Shown piece after piece: positions 38,651 through 49,491 of a DNA stretch of 64,000 bases. Below the pieces are notes generated by a model. The model did not search any database and had not been told where the DNA came from. It saw only the letters and a list, made by a program, of their open reading frames with translations. The stretch comes from Adiantum capillus-veneris. Taxonomy: Eukaryota; Streptophyta; Polypodiopsida; Polypodiales; Pteridaceae. Location: contig CM043959.1 of NCBI GenBank assembly GCA_014529385.2, positions 54,750,253 to 54,814,252 of the forward strand, in the 5' to 3' direction. Made by a program: the position numbers and the translations under genes. The first letter of the stretch is position 1; each line of letters opens with the position of its first letter.

Positions 38651-39722
38651 CCTTTTTTAAAAAAATTAATTTTTTATTTTTTTATTTTTTTATTTTTTTT
38701 CGAGAAAAAGATCCTTCTATTAGTTAATGAAAACTGCCCATAGGGCTACAACCACCTCTGCAAGAGAGGGCTACAACAAGCATGATGGGGAGACTGTCCC
38801 AATGAAAAAAAAGCATATATACAATGAGGCTAAATCAAGAGATGGGAGGAGGGAAGAGCCACACAGGTGGACAGTAGTGCCATCTGAGCACCCCCTGGAC
38901 AATGGTGTAGAAAGGCCCAGGGCGCCATAGTCGGAGGAAAGCCTCGCGGCGCTCCCGCATGCGGTCGGAGCTGCCCTGTAGTCCCTCAAGCTGTCCTCTG
39001 AGAGTATGGATCAGCTCTAGCCAAAAGTCACGAACAGTCTCTGCTGGTGGCACAGGGCGAGCCTCAAAGATGCGGAAACAGCGGGCCCGCCAGATGAACC
39101 AAAGTGTCAGGCCACTGATGAGCTCCCAACACTCCTCTCTCTCTCACTGCACCACTCCTGTGGAGTAAGCTCTGTAGCAAGCTAGAGCCCCCCCTGTATC
39201 ACTATCATCCTGCTGGTGGAAGATAGCTCAAACTGAAGTGCCGGGCCCGTGAGGGTGGACCAAGCCGCTGCTCCCCAAGTGTATTGTCGAGCCGTGGAGA
39301 GAGCAGGCATCAGCCGAAGAACTCGTAGCCACACCTGCTCGGCCGAGGAACAGTCCCAAAGACAGTGACGCTGACTCTCCACCAAATGGTCACAAGCTGC
39401 ACATGTGGCAAAGAGACCACTATGCACCAGCCAACTCCCTACTGATGTGGCTCTATGTGCGACCAGCCACTGAAACAAGGTGACTCGCCTCGGCTGTCTG
39501 GAGTCCCACAACCTCTCCCAAAAGTCTGCCAAGAACTCGACTATGAGACCCTCCTCCTGCCAATGACGTGCTGCAGTGGGGAGGGCCTCTCTCTGTGCTG
39601 CTAGTATATGACGTCCCAGTCGAACAGTGTACTGAAAGAAAGGGACTCCTGGGTGGTCTGCAGAAGAGAAGGGGTCCCTCCATAGCCACTCACCAGGATC
39701 CCACTGTACTCGTGCCAGATTG
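38651..39722 (-). pseudogene. LINE 3' portion (zinc-binding RT tail domain, 3' UTR, poly-A)
   Basis: Minus strand. A frame from about 39722 to 39182 reads NLARVQWDPGEWLWRDPF, then the LINE zinc-binding domain: FLADFWERLWDSRQPRRVTL, CAACDHLVESQRHCLWDCSS, AEQVWLRVLRLMP. This is typical of the end of plant L1 ORF2. A degraded stretch and 3' UTR follow, then an A/T tail seen as T-runs at 38651-38701. The upstream ORF1, endonuclease and RT are not adjacent; they are at 48187-about 54060 on the plus strand. Together the two parts make about 6.9 kb, the usual full length. Confidence 0.85.
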
Positions 39723-40039
39723 GCCAGTTACGCACATCTTCTCACCAGTTACAGATTGAGATTGGGAGATACAGCGGAGTACCAGCAGAGGACAGGACAT
39801 GCCCCTTGTGTAATATGGCACCTGAGACAGAGCTACACTATACATGCCGTTGTCCCGTCTACAACGAGAAACGAGGCCGCTTTCGTTGCCTGTTCAGAGA
39901 GGGTTTTATACCACTCTCAAGAGTCATGGGATACGAAGATCAGAGATGTTTGGGTTTGTTCTTGCTCGAGCTGCGCAGACACAGAGATAGCTTGATGAAT
40001 GGCGAGGCTAGCCTTCCTTTTGCATGTAGTGCCCCATAA
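39717..40039 (+). pseudogene. Fragment of another LINE-like C-terminal Cys/His domain
   Basis: Plus-strand frame of about 107 codons to a TAA at 40037. Contains LQIEIGRYSGVPAEDRTCPL, then CNMAPETELHYTCRCPVYNE, the pattern (C-x2-C ... H-x3-C) found at the ends of some RT-encoding elements. Strand and content differ from the LINE beside it. It abuts the proposed left inversion breakpoint near 39720. Identification by motif only. Confidence 0.5.
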
Positions 40040-40278
40040 ATCACCTTGGTGATCAGTTCTCCTGGCACTATATAGGTTGGCTTTTTGTTGCCCATCTTTA
40101 CCAGGCTGTCATGTATATATGCCGCATAGTTGATTATCTTTGGGGTGCCTTTTGTCATTGCCCAAGTGAACGTTGTGGCAATTTCTATCCCATCACAAAA
40201 GCACATAATGTCATCCATGTAGACAAATATAATTACATACATTGCAAGAAAGTGTTGTGCCAGGTTGCAAGATTCCAA
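39940..40278 (-). other. Open frame of unknown origin
   Basis: 112 codons on the minus strand, overlapping the end of the plus-strand fragment. Contains KGTPKIINYAAYIHDSL and KMGNKKPTYIVPGELITKVI, which read like real protein, but I recognise no family. The YMDD string near its start lacks any RT context. Confidence 0.3.
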
Positions 40279-40515
40279 TTTTAATGTCCTTTTAATAAAA
40301 TGTGAAGTACCTCTTCACTCGAGGTGAAGTCACCCTTCACAACCTTGAGTTCTTCTTTGATGATTGGAATCTACCTTCGAAGTTGGCTTTGGATGCCTTT
40401 GGAGCTCCCTTTTAAAAGTTGCTTGAGGCCGCCTTTGAATGCTGGTGTAGAAGCTTTGCAAAAACTTTGATGTAGCTTTGGTGGGAACAGTGCCTTGAGA
40501 TTGGAAGCTTTGGAC
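40279..40515. other. No gene seen
   Basis: Between the unknown frame and repeat X. No conserved motif; contains GAAG-rich phrases but no clear repeat unit. Confidence 0.5.
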
Positions 40516-40842
40516 CCAGGGATTTCAAAATGACGTGATCACACTATAATTTCAGGTTAATAACAATAGAAATAAAAAATAACAAATATTATGTTAATTG
40601 ACATTCATCTTTTTTGACCTCCAAGGAGACTTGGAGACCGGCCCGCCGAGCTAAGTAGTTAGCCCGCCGGGCCCACCGGGTAAATCAATTTCCCCGTCGG
40701 GCCCGCTGTGGCTATATAAAGGCGACGCCGGTGCTTGTCTTTTTCACAAAGGAGGTACATTGAAAAGTCTTCTTCACCAAACTTTTTGGCAGCTTTCCAC
40801 ATTCTCAAAGCAGTGTAGCAGTAATTTTTTAATCCCTTCCTA
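40516..40842 (+). repeat. Dispersed repeat X, copy 2
   Basis: Inverted relative to 2127-2393. AGGGATTTCAAAATGACG at the left end, TATA box (GCTATATAAAGGCG) near 40711, ending TTTTTAATCCCT. It cuts the H2 3' LTR after about 63 bases. This copy has an extra A/T-rich stretch near 40580. Confidence 0.6.
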
Positions 40843-40925
40843 CACTGTTCAGCCTTCTATGGGACAGTTCCCGCCTGCTTTACTGGGATTGTCCTCACCT
40901 TCTACATCCTTCCCTCCTTTCTTGA
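40843..40925 (-). repeat. H2 3' LTR remnant and polypurine tract
   Basis: The minus strand from 40908 reads TGTAGAAGGTGAGGACAATC, matching the H2 5' LTR start at 29082. Directly before it (40925-40909) is a purine run, AAGAAAGGAGGGAAGGA. Only about 63 bases of LTR remain before repeat X. Confidence 0.8.
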
Positions 40926-43900
40926 ATTTTGGCATAATTCCAAAATTTCTGGAAAAAAAATCCACGGCCTGATTCTGATTGATTGTTGAGGAAACCATCC
41001 GGCCTTCCGGATGGCTTAAATCCTAAACCCTAAACCCTTTTGGTTGCTAATTTGGCCAATGTTCCTCATGTCAATACTCTTTTGATATTGCTAGCTTTAT
41101 ACCATATTTCATGCTTGTTGAGTGCTTGACACCCCTATAGTTGTAATTCCAAGGGTGCCCACCCAAAGAAATTCCAGTACCTCACTGGGAAAATCCACTA
41201 TCTGATTCTGAGATGGAACTACCCAATATCCTTCCACTGAACCCGCTTCCTCTTGCCCTTCTTCTGTGTCGGTGCCTCAGAAGTCCCAGTGCTAGTATTG
41301 TCCTTTTGGATAAGTGCTAAAAGCTAATCTCGCCTGTTAGTGGACATCTCAAATTCATAAGGCGTGAGAGGATTGTAAGTTTTGGTGTCGAGATCATACA
41401 GAGTGCGCCTACCCTTTGTCAGATGGGTTCTAGCCAATTTATGACAATGCAAGGCTGCGTGGATCCATCCCTATGGAAGAGAATGATTTGTTTTAATCCT
41501 TGCTTCAAAAATAATTTCAGCCATTTTTATATATTGTGGTCCCAATCCTAGTTTAGTCGTGATATCTTTTTCAGGAATCTTAGACGACTCCACAATTAGT
41601 TGAAGCAACTAATTTGTGATCTTTGTGAGGCCATGAAGCTGGATCTTCCATTGTCCCATACAGAGTTTGACCCTCTGCATTTCTCCTTGCAGTTCCATGA
41701 GCATCATTTATCAGTGTTTGCCAGGTTTTTCATTCTATAGTGACTCGCTCATATCAATCCTGAAGGTCATCAATGATATTAAAGTATGTGAACTGATCCA
41801 CTGGTTCTGGATGCTGAGGATACAAAGCTGGGAAATATTTGGGTAGTTCAGCTTCCTTAGCAGGCAATGCATACAGAAGAACTGGTGAATCAGACACAAA
41901 TTCCAGGAAATTAAGTACAGCCTGGTTCTCCTGTTGCATCATCTTTCGAGTCACCTGGACTAGCTAAGAGAGTCTTCGGAGAGCAGTTGCATGTTCCCCT
42001 ACCGTCATTTGAGTCCGAGGTCCTTTACTACTGGAAGCTTGATCTTCAATAATAGCCTACATCCTCTGGTCCAAAACTCCGATAGCAATTTGCATCTGAA
42101 GTAGAATTTCTTTTCGTTGATTCCGAACTTCCGAGCTTCCGAACTAAATGAAGGCTTGTTCCCAAGCAGTAGATCTAATTCAAGGGCTAGAGAATGTTGA
42201 TCTGTAGTGGACTATCATTGCCAGTGTGGATTGACTTACTTATCATCAGAAGTCAGCGCGTCCACTCAAGTACCCTTTCCAACAACTGGATTCTGCTGGG
42301 ATGCACATGTAGTTGACACAATTCCTGATCGTGGAAGGCAGCTAATTTCCAATGCTGAATCATTTATCTGGCACCAATATATAGCCTTTGAAAGTGTTCC
42401 AGATTAGAGAGAAGAACATCATCTTCCAAGTACATCCTAGTAATAGGAGTTTGTTGATGTCTCAATCTCTTGTTCAGTGTGACGAGCTATAATGAATGTT
42501 GCTCATCACCCTTTAAGGTCTCATTCACAACTTTGGATTTTCCTTTCACATCTGGATTATGTTGTGACTGGTGTCCAGGAGAGCCTCTAGTGTTGTTTGT
42601 CTGTTCATTGCCTGGTTGCTGTTCATCAGCCTGCTGGTTTTCCGACTGCAGGTCTGGCTGGTCTTTGTTGGGTTGACTGTCTCCTGTGGCAGCTAATCCA
42701 CTAGCACCAAAACCTGAAGGTGGAGAAGGAAAATCGTTATCATCATCAGGTTTGTCTACTGGTTTGTCCTCCCCTTCCTCATCCTTCTCTTCTTCTTTCT
42801 CAGAATCCTCATCAATCTTATTCTGCTTATCAATATAGTCCAGGATAGCTTGATTTGCTAAAGCATTGTTATATTCAAAAATCTTATCTTGCAAATCACT
42901 CTACATGGTCTCCATAAGTGCCTTCAGGTTATCTATATTGAAAGTGACATTGACTTCTAGATTCAGAATATCAGCCAAGTTATCATATATATATCTCTCT
43001 GTTAAAGAGGCTTTCAATGCAATGTGGCTAGTCAACAGCGCATTGAAATCGACCCTTTTCATTCTCAGCATAATCTCAAATCTGTTAGCATTTCTCACAG
43101 CTTCTGCCTTGTCTTTAGTTAACTCCCTTTTCTTTTAGCTTATTCACTTCATCAGTGGAAGCTGAGGCATCCATCATTTGTCCCAGAGCATTGACAATTG
43201 TATTCCACGATGATTGGATAAGTAATGAGCAACCATCCATTATCGTTGCTGGGTCATATATGGTAATATTGCGAAATCAGGTTTCTAAAGAATGAGTCGT
43301 CCTTTGAGAGGGTGATTCCGCAACTACTGCAGTCTGTCGTTTTTGGCTAAGGATAAAGCCAATTCACTGAAAGGAATAAGAGTTTTGCTAGTTGGACTGG
43401 TAGGTTTTAGACCCTTTTCCTTGTCAGTATGAGCTACCAATTGAGTAGCACTGGTCCTTTCTTGCTGGTCTTTTTGAGCAATGGTGTTTGCTAGAATCTT
43501 CTCTTCTTACTGAGTGGTCCCAACAGTTATCTGTGCTAGAGTCTATTCTTCAGGTGTTGCGAAAGTCTAGACTGCTTAAAGTTTTGTAGTAGGCAAAGTC
43601 TTAACCTGACTTTCGAGTTGCTTTAAGAAAGCACTACTTTTGGCCAATGTAGTCTTCGGTTTTTTTGACTACTGGTTTCCACCTATGTGGGCTTCTTCTT
43701 TTGTCCAATTAGAGCCAACTGATTGCCTGGAGCTTCTTCATCTGAAGATAGCTCAACATTGTTAGTCGCTGGGATGGGCTTTTGATTCCAAGCCATCCAT
43801 ACCTAATAATGAGCATCTGGAGAAGTTTCCCAGTAAAGAAATATGCCAGACATACCAAGCTTTGAAAACATTCTGAGATTTCAACTTGGCAGTCTACTGG

Positions 43901-44999
43901 AGCACATTATGAGATAAGATCTGACATAAGTTGATTGGAGCTATAACATCTAATCTTTTTGCCAGCAGCATTGCAAACAACTTTTATGACACATACGTGG
44001 GGTTGGTTTTTAGATTGACAGCTTCAGCCACAAACCGGTAAGCTGCGGGGACATCCAGACCTGCTACAAGAAGCCCTTGTGCACTAGCCTTTCATTTTTT
44101 TCTTGGCTGCTTTATCTTCCCTGACAGTTGAGCTTATTTGTTCTGCAGTGGCTGTGGTTGGCTTCGGCTCATTTGGCATTTTGGAAGCATAAGCAATGCT
44201 GTCAGGAGTTGCTGACACTTTCATACCATTGACTACAACACTGCCCTCCTCAGCATTGAAGGAATCAAGAACTTGCTTGATTATAGCCGCGTCAAAATCT
44301 ATTCTTGTGGCTTGTACCACTACATGCAAATCCCACAGTTGTAGCAACGCTTGGGCTTGCGCAATAAACACATACCGTTGTATCTTGCTATGGGAATAAG
44401 TGGTAGAGAAGCTTTAATAGAGGTGATGAGTGCCGAAGTTTTGTCTATGGTGTCCTGCATCTTCTACAACATTTTTCTTCTACCCATGCACTATGAGGAC
44501 GATAAGTCTATAGAGGAAGAAGACTTACTTGGATAGTCAAAGCCGTAGCCAGGTGTGTCTGGTAAGGATAGACAGTGATCGATAGATTCTTCGGACGAGG
44601 ATGTGTGTGGTTGTAGTGAAGAAGCCTTAGAGCTTGGCGATGGTGAGTGTGCAATAGCAGGTAGGCATTGGGCAGGAGATTTATGAGGAAGAATGCCCAC
44701 TCGCCTTACTGCTATACGCATTCGTGCCATAAAAGCTCCACTACTTACCATTCCTAGAGTTTTGTGCACCGTCAGTGACGTGGCACACATGCATTGGCTA
44801 ATACTCACCATGTTCCATTTAATGATTATCACATGCAGTCCTACTGGCCCTTTTTCCCATAAAAACTTATACTGGCTTGAATATGTTACTCTCTCTGCTA
44901 CTGGCACTGTTTTGTTGTGCTGAGACTTTTCTGCCACCTTGACTGGCTCTAGTACTTGTTGTACATGAAAAAAATTTAGAATAGCTGATTCTAAATTTT
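40926..44999 (-). pseudogene. H2 additional ORF region downstream of integrase
   Basis: About 4 kb on the minus strand between integrase and 3' LTR, with a chain of broken frames in the coding direction: 44937-44491 (ending in a Ser-rich tail), 44371-44084 (IDFDAAIIKQVLDSFNAEEG), 43098-42901 (MLRMKRVDFNALLTSHIALK), 42894-42487 (very acidic, then Gln/Asn-rich) and 41954-41754. These look like one or two decayed proteins with helical and disordered parts. No envelope-type signal peptide or membrane span is evident. Extra ORFs at this position are known in several plant gypsy lineages; I cannot assign this one. 40980-41740 holds nothing else recognisable, apart from a two-copy CCTAAAC-type phrase near 41025. 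Confidence 0.5.
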
Positions 45000-45000
45000 C

Positions 45001-45540
45001 CTAGCCCTCAGTTCCCAAAATGCCAATATCTTCTTCTCTGGAAGTCTCTTTCTCATTAGAATAATATAGCTTAATCTTGGCCCCATTATAAACACCTGGC
45101 ACTAGTAATCCAGATAAATATTTCAACCTAGCTATGCCATTGGAAAACATCCAATCAACCTCATACGGACCGGCCCAAGCTATCTTCAAATTTGGTTTCT
45201 TAGGGCCCAGTTTGGATTGATAGAGCAAAACCAAGTCGCCCTTCTAGAACTCCCTAACTTTGATTCGTTTGTCATGCCAGTGTTTTCTTCTTTGCTGAAC
45301 AATTTCCTGTTCCAGCATAGCACATTGCCTTAACTCATCTAACTGTGCTAATTCCTCCAGTCTATTTTTAAGATTGTGATTGAAATCCAATCCATACTCT
45401 ACCGCCATCCTGAGACTGGGAATCACAAATTCCATAGGCACTACAGCTTCAGTCCCATATACCATTCTGAACGGTGTTAGTCTAATAGTGACTTTATAAG
45501 CTGTCCTGTAGACCCATAGAGCAGCTTGGAGCTTAAGATC
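45001..45540 (-). pseudogene. H2 integrase C-terminal region
   Basis: Frame 45465-45244 contains MVYGTEAVVPMEFVIPSLRM and frame 45234-45001 contains KIAWAGPYEVDWMF, the GPY/F module. No chromodomain. Continues directly from the integrase core; stops at about 45540 and 45240. Confidence 0.8.
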
Positions 45541-46122
45541 CCACTGGTGTGGCTACTTCTGCACAATCTTGGTAAGAATGGTTTTGATGGTTTTAATACT
45601 TCTCTCTGCTTTCCCATTGCACCTGGGATAAAATGGCATTGATTTTAGGTGCTTTATTGAGAGCATTTCCATCAGAATATCCATAGTATCATTGATAAAG
45701 TGTGTCCCTTGATCAGATACAATCTCCACAGTACATCCATATCGGCAGATAATATTTTCAAATAGGAATACAATAGTGGACTTTGTGGTCTTATCTGGAA
45801 GAGCCTTGGTCTCCACCCATTTGGTGACATAACAAGTGGCCATCAATATATACCGGTTCTTCCTTGGAGTGACTTTCTTGAATGGACCCATGAAATCCAT
45901 ACCCCATTTCATAAATACTCCCAATGGTTGATCTGGAGTAAGAGGAGTCATATCTGCTGTTGTTGGTCTGCCCATCCTCTGGCATATATCACATGTTTTG
46001 CAAAAGCTTCTAACATCACATATTAGAGTTTTCCACCACAACCTAGCCTGCAAAATCTTCTTGTAAGTAATATTAGTGGAGAAATGTCGTCCAGAATCCC
46101 CATCATGTGCCTCAGAAATAAC
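45541..46122 (-). pseudogene. H2 integrase zinc and catalytic core
   Basis: HHCC domain (AHDGDSGRHFS near 46110; CKTCDICQR near 45995). The core carries all three catalytic acids: WGMDFMGPF (near 45900), IVSDQGTHF (near 45715) and RCNGKAERSIKTI (near 45620). The 166-codon frame 46053-45553 is open, so the core itself is well kept. This is the C-terminal continuation of the RT half at 47194-46804 and belongs to the element starting at 29082. Confidence 0.9.
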
Positions 46123-46803
46123 TTACATTCTCCCTTCCATTGGCACACACTGTCGAAGAACCCCATCTACTCCTAGTCTATAGAGCAATCCTTTGATGAT
46201 GGTGAACTTCAGACTCTTAATAATGAGGGCCTTCTTCTGATTCTGAGTCCAATTTTCTGGGAATCCTCCTTTAGAAAGGGACTGATATACATCATACCAT
46301 TCTGGATCGGTGTTTTCCTCAACTGTTACCTGAAACAACTCTGTGTCCACTGGCTCATCTCTCAAGGATACTTCGGAGTAGCCATCAGTACTCCTAGATA
46401 GGAAATCAACACCACAATGGGTTTTACCGGGCTTATCAAATATACGGAATTCAAACTCCACTAGGAACATCATCCATCTTATCAGTCTTCCTTAAATAAT
46501 GACTTTGTTAATAAAAAAATAATAAAGCCTGATGATCCACATAAAAATAAAGTAGCTTGCCCAATAAATAGTTTTTGAATTTGGTAGCACTGAATACCAT
46601 TCCTAAGGCTTCTCTTTTCGTAGTGGTATATCCTTGTTCAGCCTGACTGAATCTCGGGTTGGCAAAATACACTGGATAATCAGTCTTCCCTTATGGTTGA
46701 GCCAATATTACTCCCATTGCCAGTCCTGAAGCATCGACATGTACATGAAAAATAACATCCCAATTCGGTTGTCGAAGGACTGGCTCCCTGATAATGGCAT
46801 TCT
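46123..46803 (-). pseudogene. H2 RNase H and connector
   Basis: FHVHVDASGLAMGVILAQP near 46755, YTTTKREALGMVF near 46620 and YFYVDHQALLFF near 46545 mark the three acidic motifs. The connector is RIFDKPGKTHCGVDFLSRS near 46440. Stops near 46690 and 46530, and the frame shifts before 46473. Confidence 0.8.
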
Positions 46804-47194
46804 TTAAACATCGAAAACTCTCCTCACATTCAGCAGTCCCAAGAATGAACTTAACTCTAATGCTGTGCGTGGTGCCTTAGCTTTCTGGACACATTGGATC
46901 TTGTCGTTGGCCATCTCTATGCCATTCCTAGACACTATGTGTCCAAGTAGTTGTCCTTTCCAGACCAACAAAACAGATTTAAATGGGTTTAGACAGATCC
47001 GCTTTTCCTTACAGCATTGGAAAACCATTTCCAGAAAGAGCAAATGCTTCTCCTCATTTGAATAGACAGTCAAATCGTCCATGAATATGGTGAGAAATCG
47101 ATGGACAAATTCATTGAATATTTCTATCATACATCTTTGGAAGGTCGCTGGAGCATTGTAGAAGACCAAACGGCATAACCGGATACATGAATTC
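46804..47194 (-). pseudogene. H2 reverse transcriptase, C-terminal half
   Basis: Begins at 47194 with FMYPVMPFG, followed by a one-base shift, APATFQRCMIEIFNEF, the catalytic FMDDLTVYS near 47090, LNPFKSVLLVWKGQLLGHIV and LSSFLGLLN. It is exactly the part absent from 32430-33441. Left of it on this strand (47195 upward) is the LTR of element C, the same LTR family that ends the other half. Confidence 0.88.
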
Positions 47195-47514
47195 TGTTAA
47201 CCCTCATGCACATTCCTATAACCTATGACGGACGCCGTATTATTTATTTGGTAGAGTCAGGTACCGGGGTTGTCGGTCCAATAGAAAAAGGGTAGAGTGA
47301 TCGCCGATGAGAGGCGCACTCTAACTGGAACATTCAAGGGATTAGTTGGCGGGTAGTTGGCTAAGCATGGGTGCCCACGTGTGAATGAGGCGAGCTCATA
47401 TAAAAGTCAACGAAACCTAAAATTCACTCGTTCTCTCATTTGTGCAATTGAAGAGTGCTCTTGCTCCATCTCCATCTTCTTCTTCTTCATCTCCTTGTGT
47501 GTGTGTGTATGCAT

Positions 47515-47545
<31 letters not shown>

Positions 47546-47785
47546 CGATCGAGCATTGCGACGATGGCACATCGGCAACAAAGTGGTTGAGCACGACGCA
47601 ACGGCGGCTCCTTCTTCTTCGCGGTGAGGAATCCTCCACGTCAGCAAGCGTAGAGCGGTGAGTGACACACCATCGCCATCTTTGAGCTTACTAGTTTAGG
47701 CTAGTTGCATGCTTGGAGCCATTTGTGGCTCGCACACAGTGTATTAGCAAGTCCCTTGCATTGACACGTGCGACAGATGCACACA
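47195..47785 (+). repeat. 5' LTR of C (copy D), inverted relative to copy C
   Basis: 591 bp, TGTTAACCCTCATGCAC ... GACAGATGCACACA. TATA-like box CATATAAAAGTC near 47398. The microsatellite is short here ((TG)n near 47493, (GA)n 47527-47545), unlike copies A-C. Followed by a primer site, so it is a 5' LTR on the plus strand. Confidence 0.9.
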
Positions 47786-47789
47786 TTTT

Positions 47790-47807
47790 TGGCGCCGTTG
47801 CAGGGGA
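47790..47807 (+). promoter_or_regulatory. Primer-binding site of C (Asp-type)
   Basis: TGGCGCCGTTGCAGGGGA four bases after the LTR, the best match in the window to the tRNA-Asp-type site. Confidence 0.85.
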
Positions 47808-48186
47808 AATGCCATACACTAAGCTTGAATGACACTCTGTGCTTCTTTGTGGTGCAAAACAATTGTAGGAAAGGTAGAGAAGGAAGGTGTGTGTGTTGAG
47901 AAGGAGTTTGTTTTGCTGTTGTGTATTGTTTTGTTAATAAGGAATTGAAAGGTACTGTGTTTTTTCTGTGATAAGGTGTTAGGATCCATAATACTAGTTC
48001 TGTGTAAAGTACAGTAAGTAGTAAGTAGATTTGTTAGAGCTGATGAGTTAATGTAGTAGTGTGTTAGTGTGTAGCAGTAACAGTAGTTGTATTAGTTGTA
48101 AGTAGGTAGCTTAGGTGCGTGTGTGCTCGTGCGCACAGCGCAGCCGCATCGACCTTATCCAAAAAAATAAAAAATAAATAAAAAAA
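47808..48186 (+). other. C leader, first part
   Basis: Homologous to AB 25742-25370 in inverted orientation. It ends at GACCTTATCC plus an A/T run (48161-48186), the same point where the LINE tail meets the leader at 38650. No gene. Confidence 0.75.
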
Positions 48187-48730
48187 TGCAATTTAACTGG
48201 TTGCACAGAGGACGGCTCGTTACTGCTGCCGCCCCCCCCCCCCCCCCCCCCCCCTTCTCGCCATCGCTGCCTTCCCCCCTGCCCTCGCGTGCCCTGTGTC
48301 TCTCAGCCCCCCTGCCTCACTCGTTGCCCCTCAACGCCCCCCCCCCCCCCCCCCCCCCCCCACCTTTCCCGTTGCTCGCTACGCCACCCAGCCCGCCTGC
48401 TACCCTTGCCGCTCAGCTCACTACCCCGCCCGCCACTCGCCCATCACGCCCGTTGCCTCTGCCGCTCAGCCCACTACCCCGCCCGCCACTCGCCAATCAG
48501 GCCCGCTGCCTCTCCCGCTCAGCCCGCTACCCCGTTGCCGCTGCCTTATCCGCATTGCCCCCCCCCCCCCCCCCCCCCCCCACGTCCGCCTTTGTTTTGT
48601 TTTTTCACCTTCCTCCCCGAAGATTTCCTTCAACTGGCATTGGCAGTACCCCCCTCCTGGGACAGTGCTCGTCAAGGTCGTTGACAGCGTTATCTCTCTT
48701 TCCTCCTTTCCGACACAGCAGTAGACACAG
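48187..48730 (+). other. LINE 5' UTR with three poly-C tracts
   Basis: C runs of about 23-25 at 48232-48254, 48337-48361 and 48558-48581, within C-rich, partly repeated sequence (CGCCCGCCACTCGCC twice, near 48430 and 48480). Proline-rich frames here are composition artefacts. Confidence 0.65.
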
Positions 48731-49491
48731 ATGGAGGCTCCAGCTCCGCCACAGAGGGACTTGCCCGAAGCCCCCTCTCCCGACCTCGCTGAGCCCACCA
48801 TTCGACTTGCTCTTTCACCGGCAGAGCAAGCGAGCCTAGCCGCTGAGGTAGAGTGCTTGCAGGCGACGTCGGTCATCTGCAAGATTCTCGGCACCCGACC
48901 TAGCAGAGGAGAGCTGCGCGACCTTCTCCAGGCCTGCCTTCTCGCAGAGGTAGGCAAGATCTTGGATGTCCAGATTCTCGGACGGGGGTACTACCAGATC
49001 GAGTTCGAGACCTTTGAGATGGCTTCCAAGGTCATAGCTATGAGTCCACTGGCCATCCGAGCATCACGCGCCCACTTTCGACAGTGGTGACATGGTTTTG
49101 ACCCGACTTCGGATGTGCTAGTAGAGGAGGCAAACATCCCCATCTCAGTCTACTTTCCGGGTTTACGGAGGGAGTACCTACCACTTCTTTCCAGGATTGG
49201 CTCCGAAATCGGGACTGTCCTTGAGACACCTCGTACGGCAGCATCAGTAGCTGCCAAGGTGGCCGGCATCCCCTCAGTTTGAGTTTTGGTCAGAGATACC
49301 CACACACTCCCGAAGGTCATCCTTCTACCTCGGGTGAGTGTGGGTTGGTTTCGACAGAGTGTGGAGTACTCGGCCTCCCGAACCAGTGCCTCATTTGCAG
49401 ACAGATGGGCCACCTAGTGAAGGCCTGTCCATGGAGGAGGCCACAACTTGCACCTCAGCCTAAGCCCCAGCCTGCCAAGGCTGGGCGGTAG
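48731..49491 (+). pseudogene. LINE ORF1 (DUF4283-like plus zinc knuckle)
   Basis: From ATG 48731 the frame reads GRGYYQIEFETFEMASKVIA near 48980, then W-HGFDP across a TGA at 49088, then VYFPGLRREYLP. This is the DUF4283-type nucleic-acid-binding domain of plant L1 ORF1. After a stop near 49279 a shifted frame carries CLICRQMGHLVKAC near 49393. The product would coat LINE RNA. Broken by two stops and one shift. Confidence 0.78.

Noticed and set aside
40200-40278. YMDDI string resembling a reverse-transcriptase catalytic motif
   Set aside because: No other RT motif on either side; probably chance.
41015-41040. CCTAAACCCTAAACCC phrase, similar to plant telomere repeat
   Set aside because: Only about two units; too short to call an interstitial telomere tract.
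48186-48839. Proline-rich frames at the LINE start
   Set aside because: Overlapping frames all open because of poly-C composition; no conserved domain.
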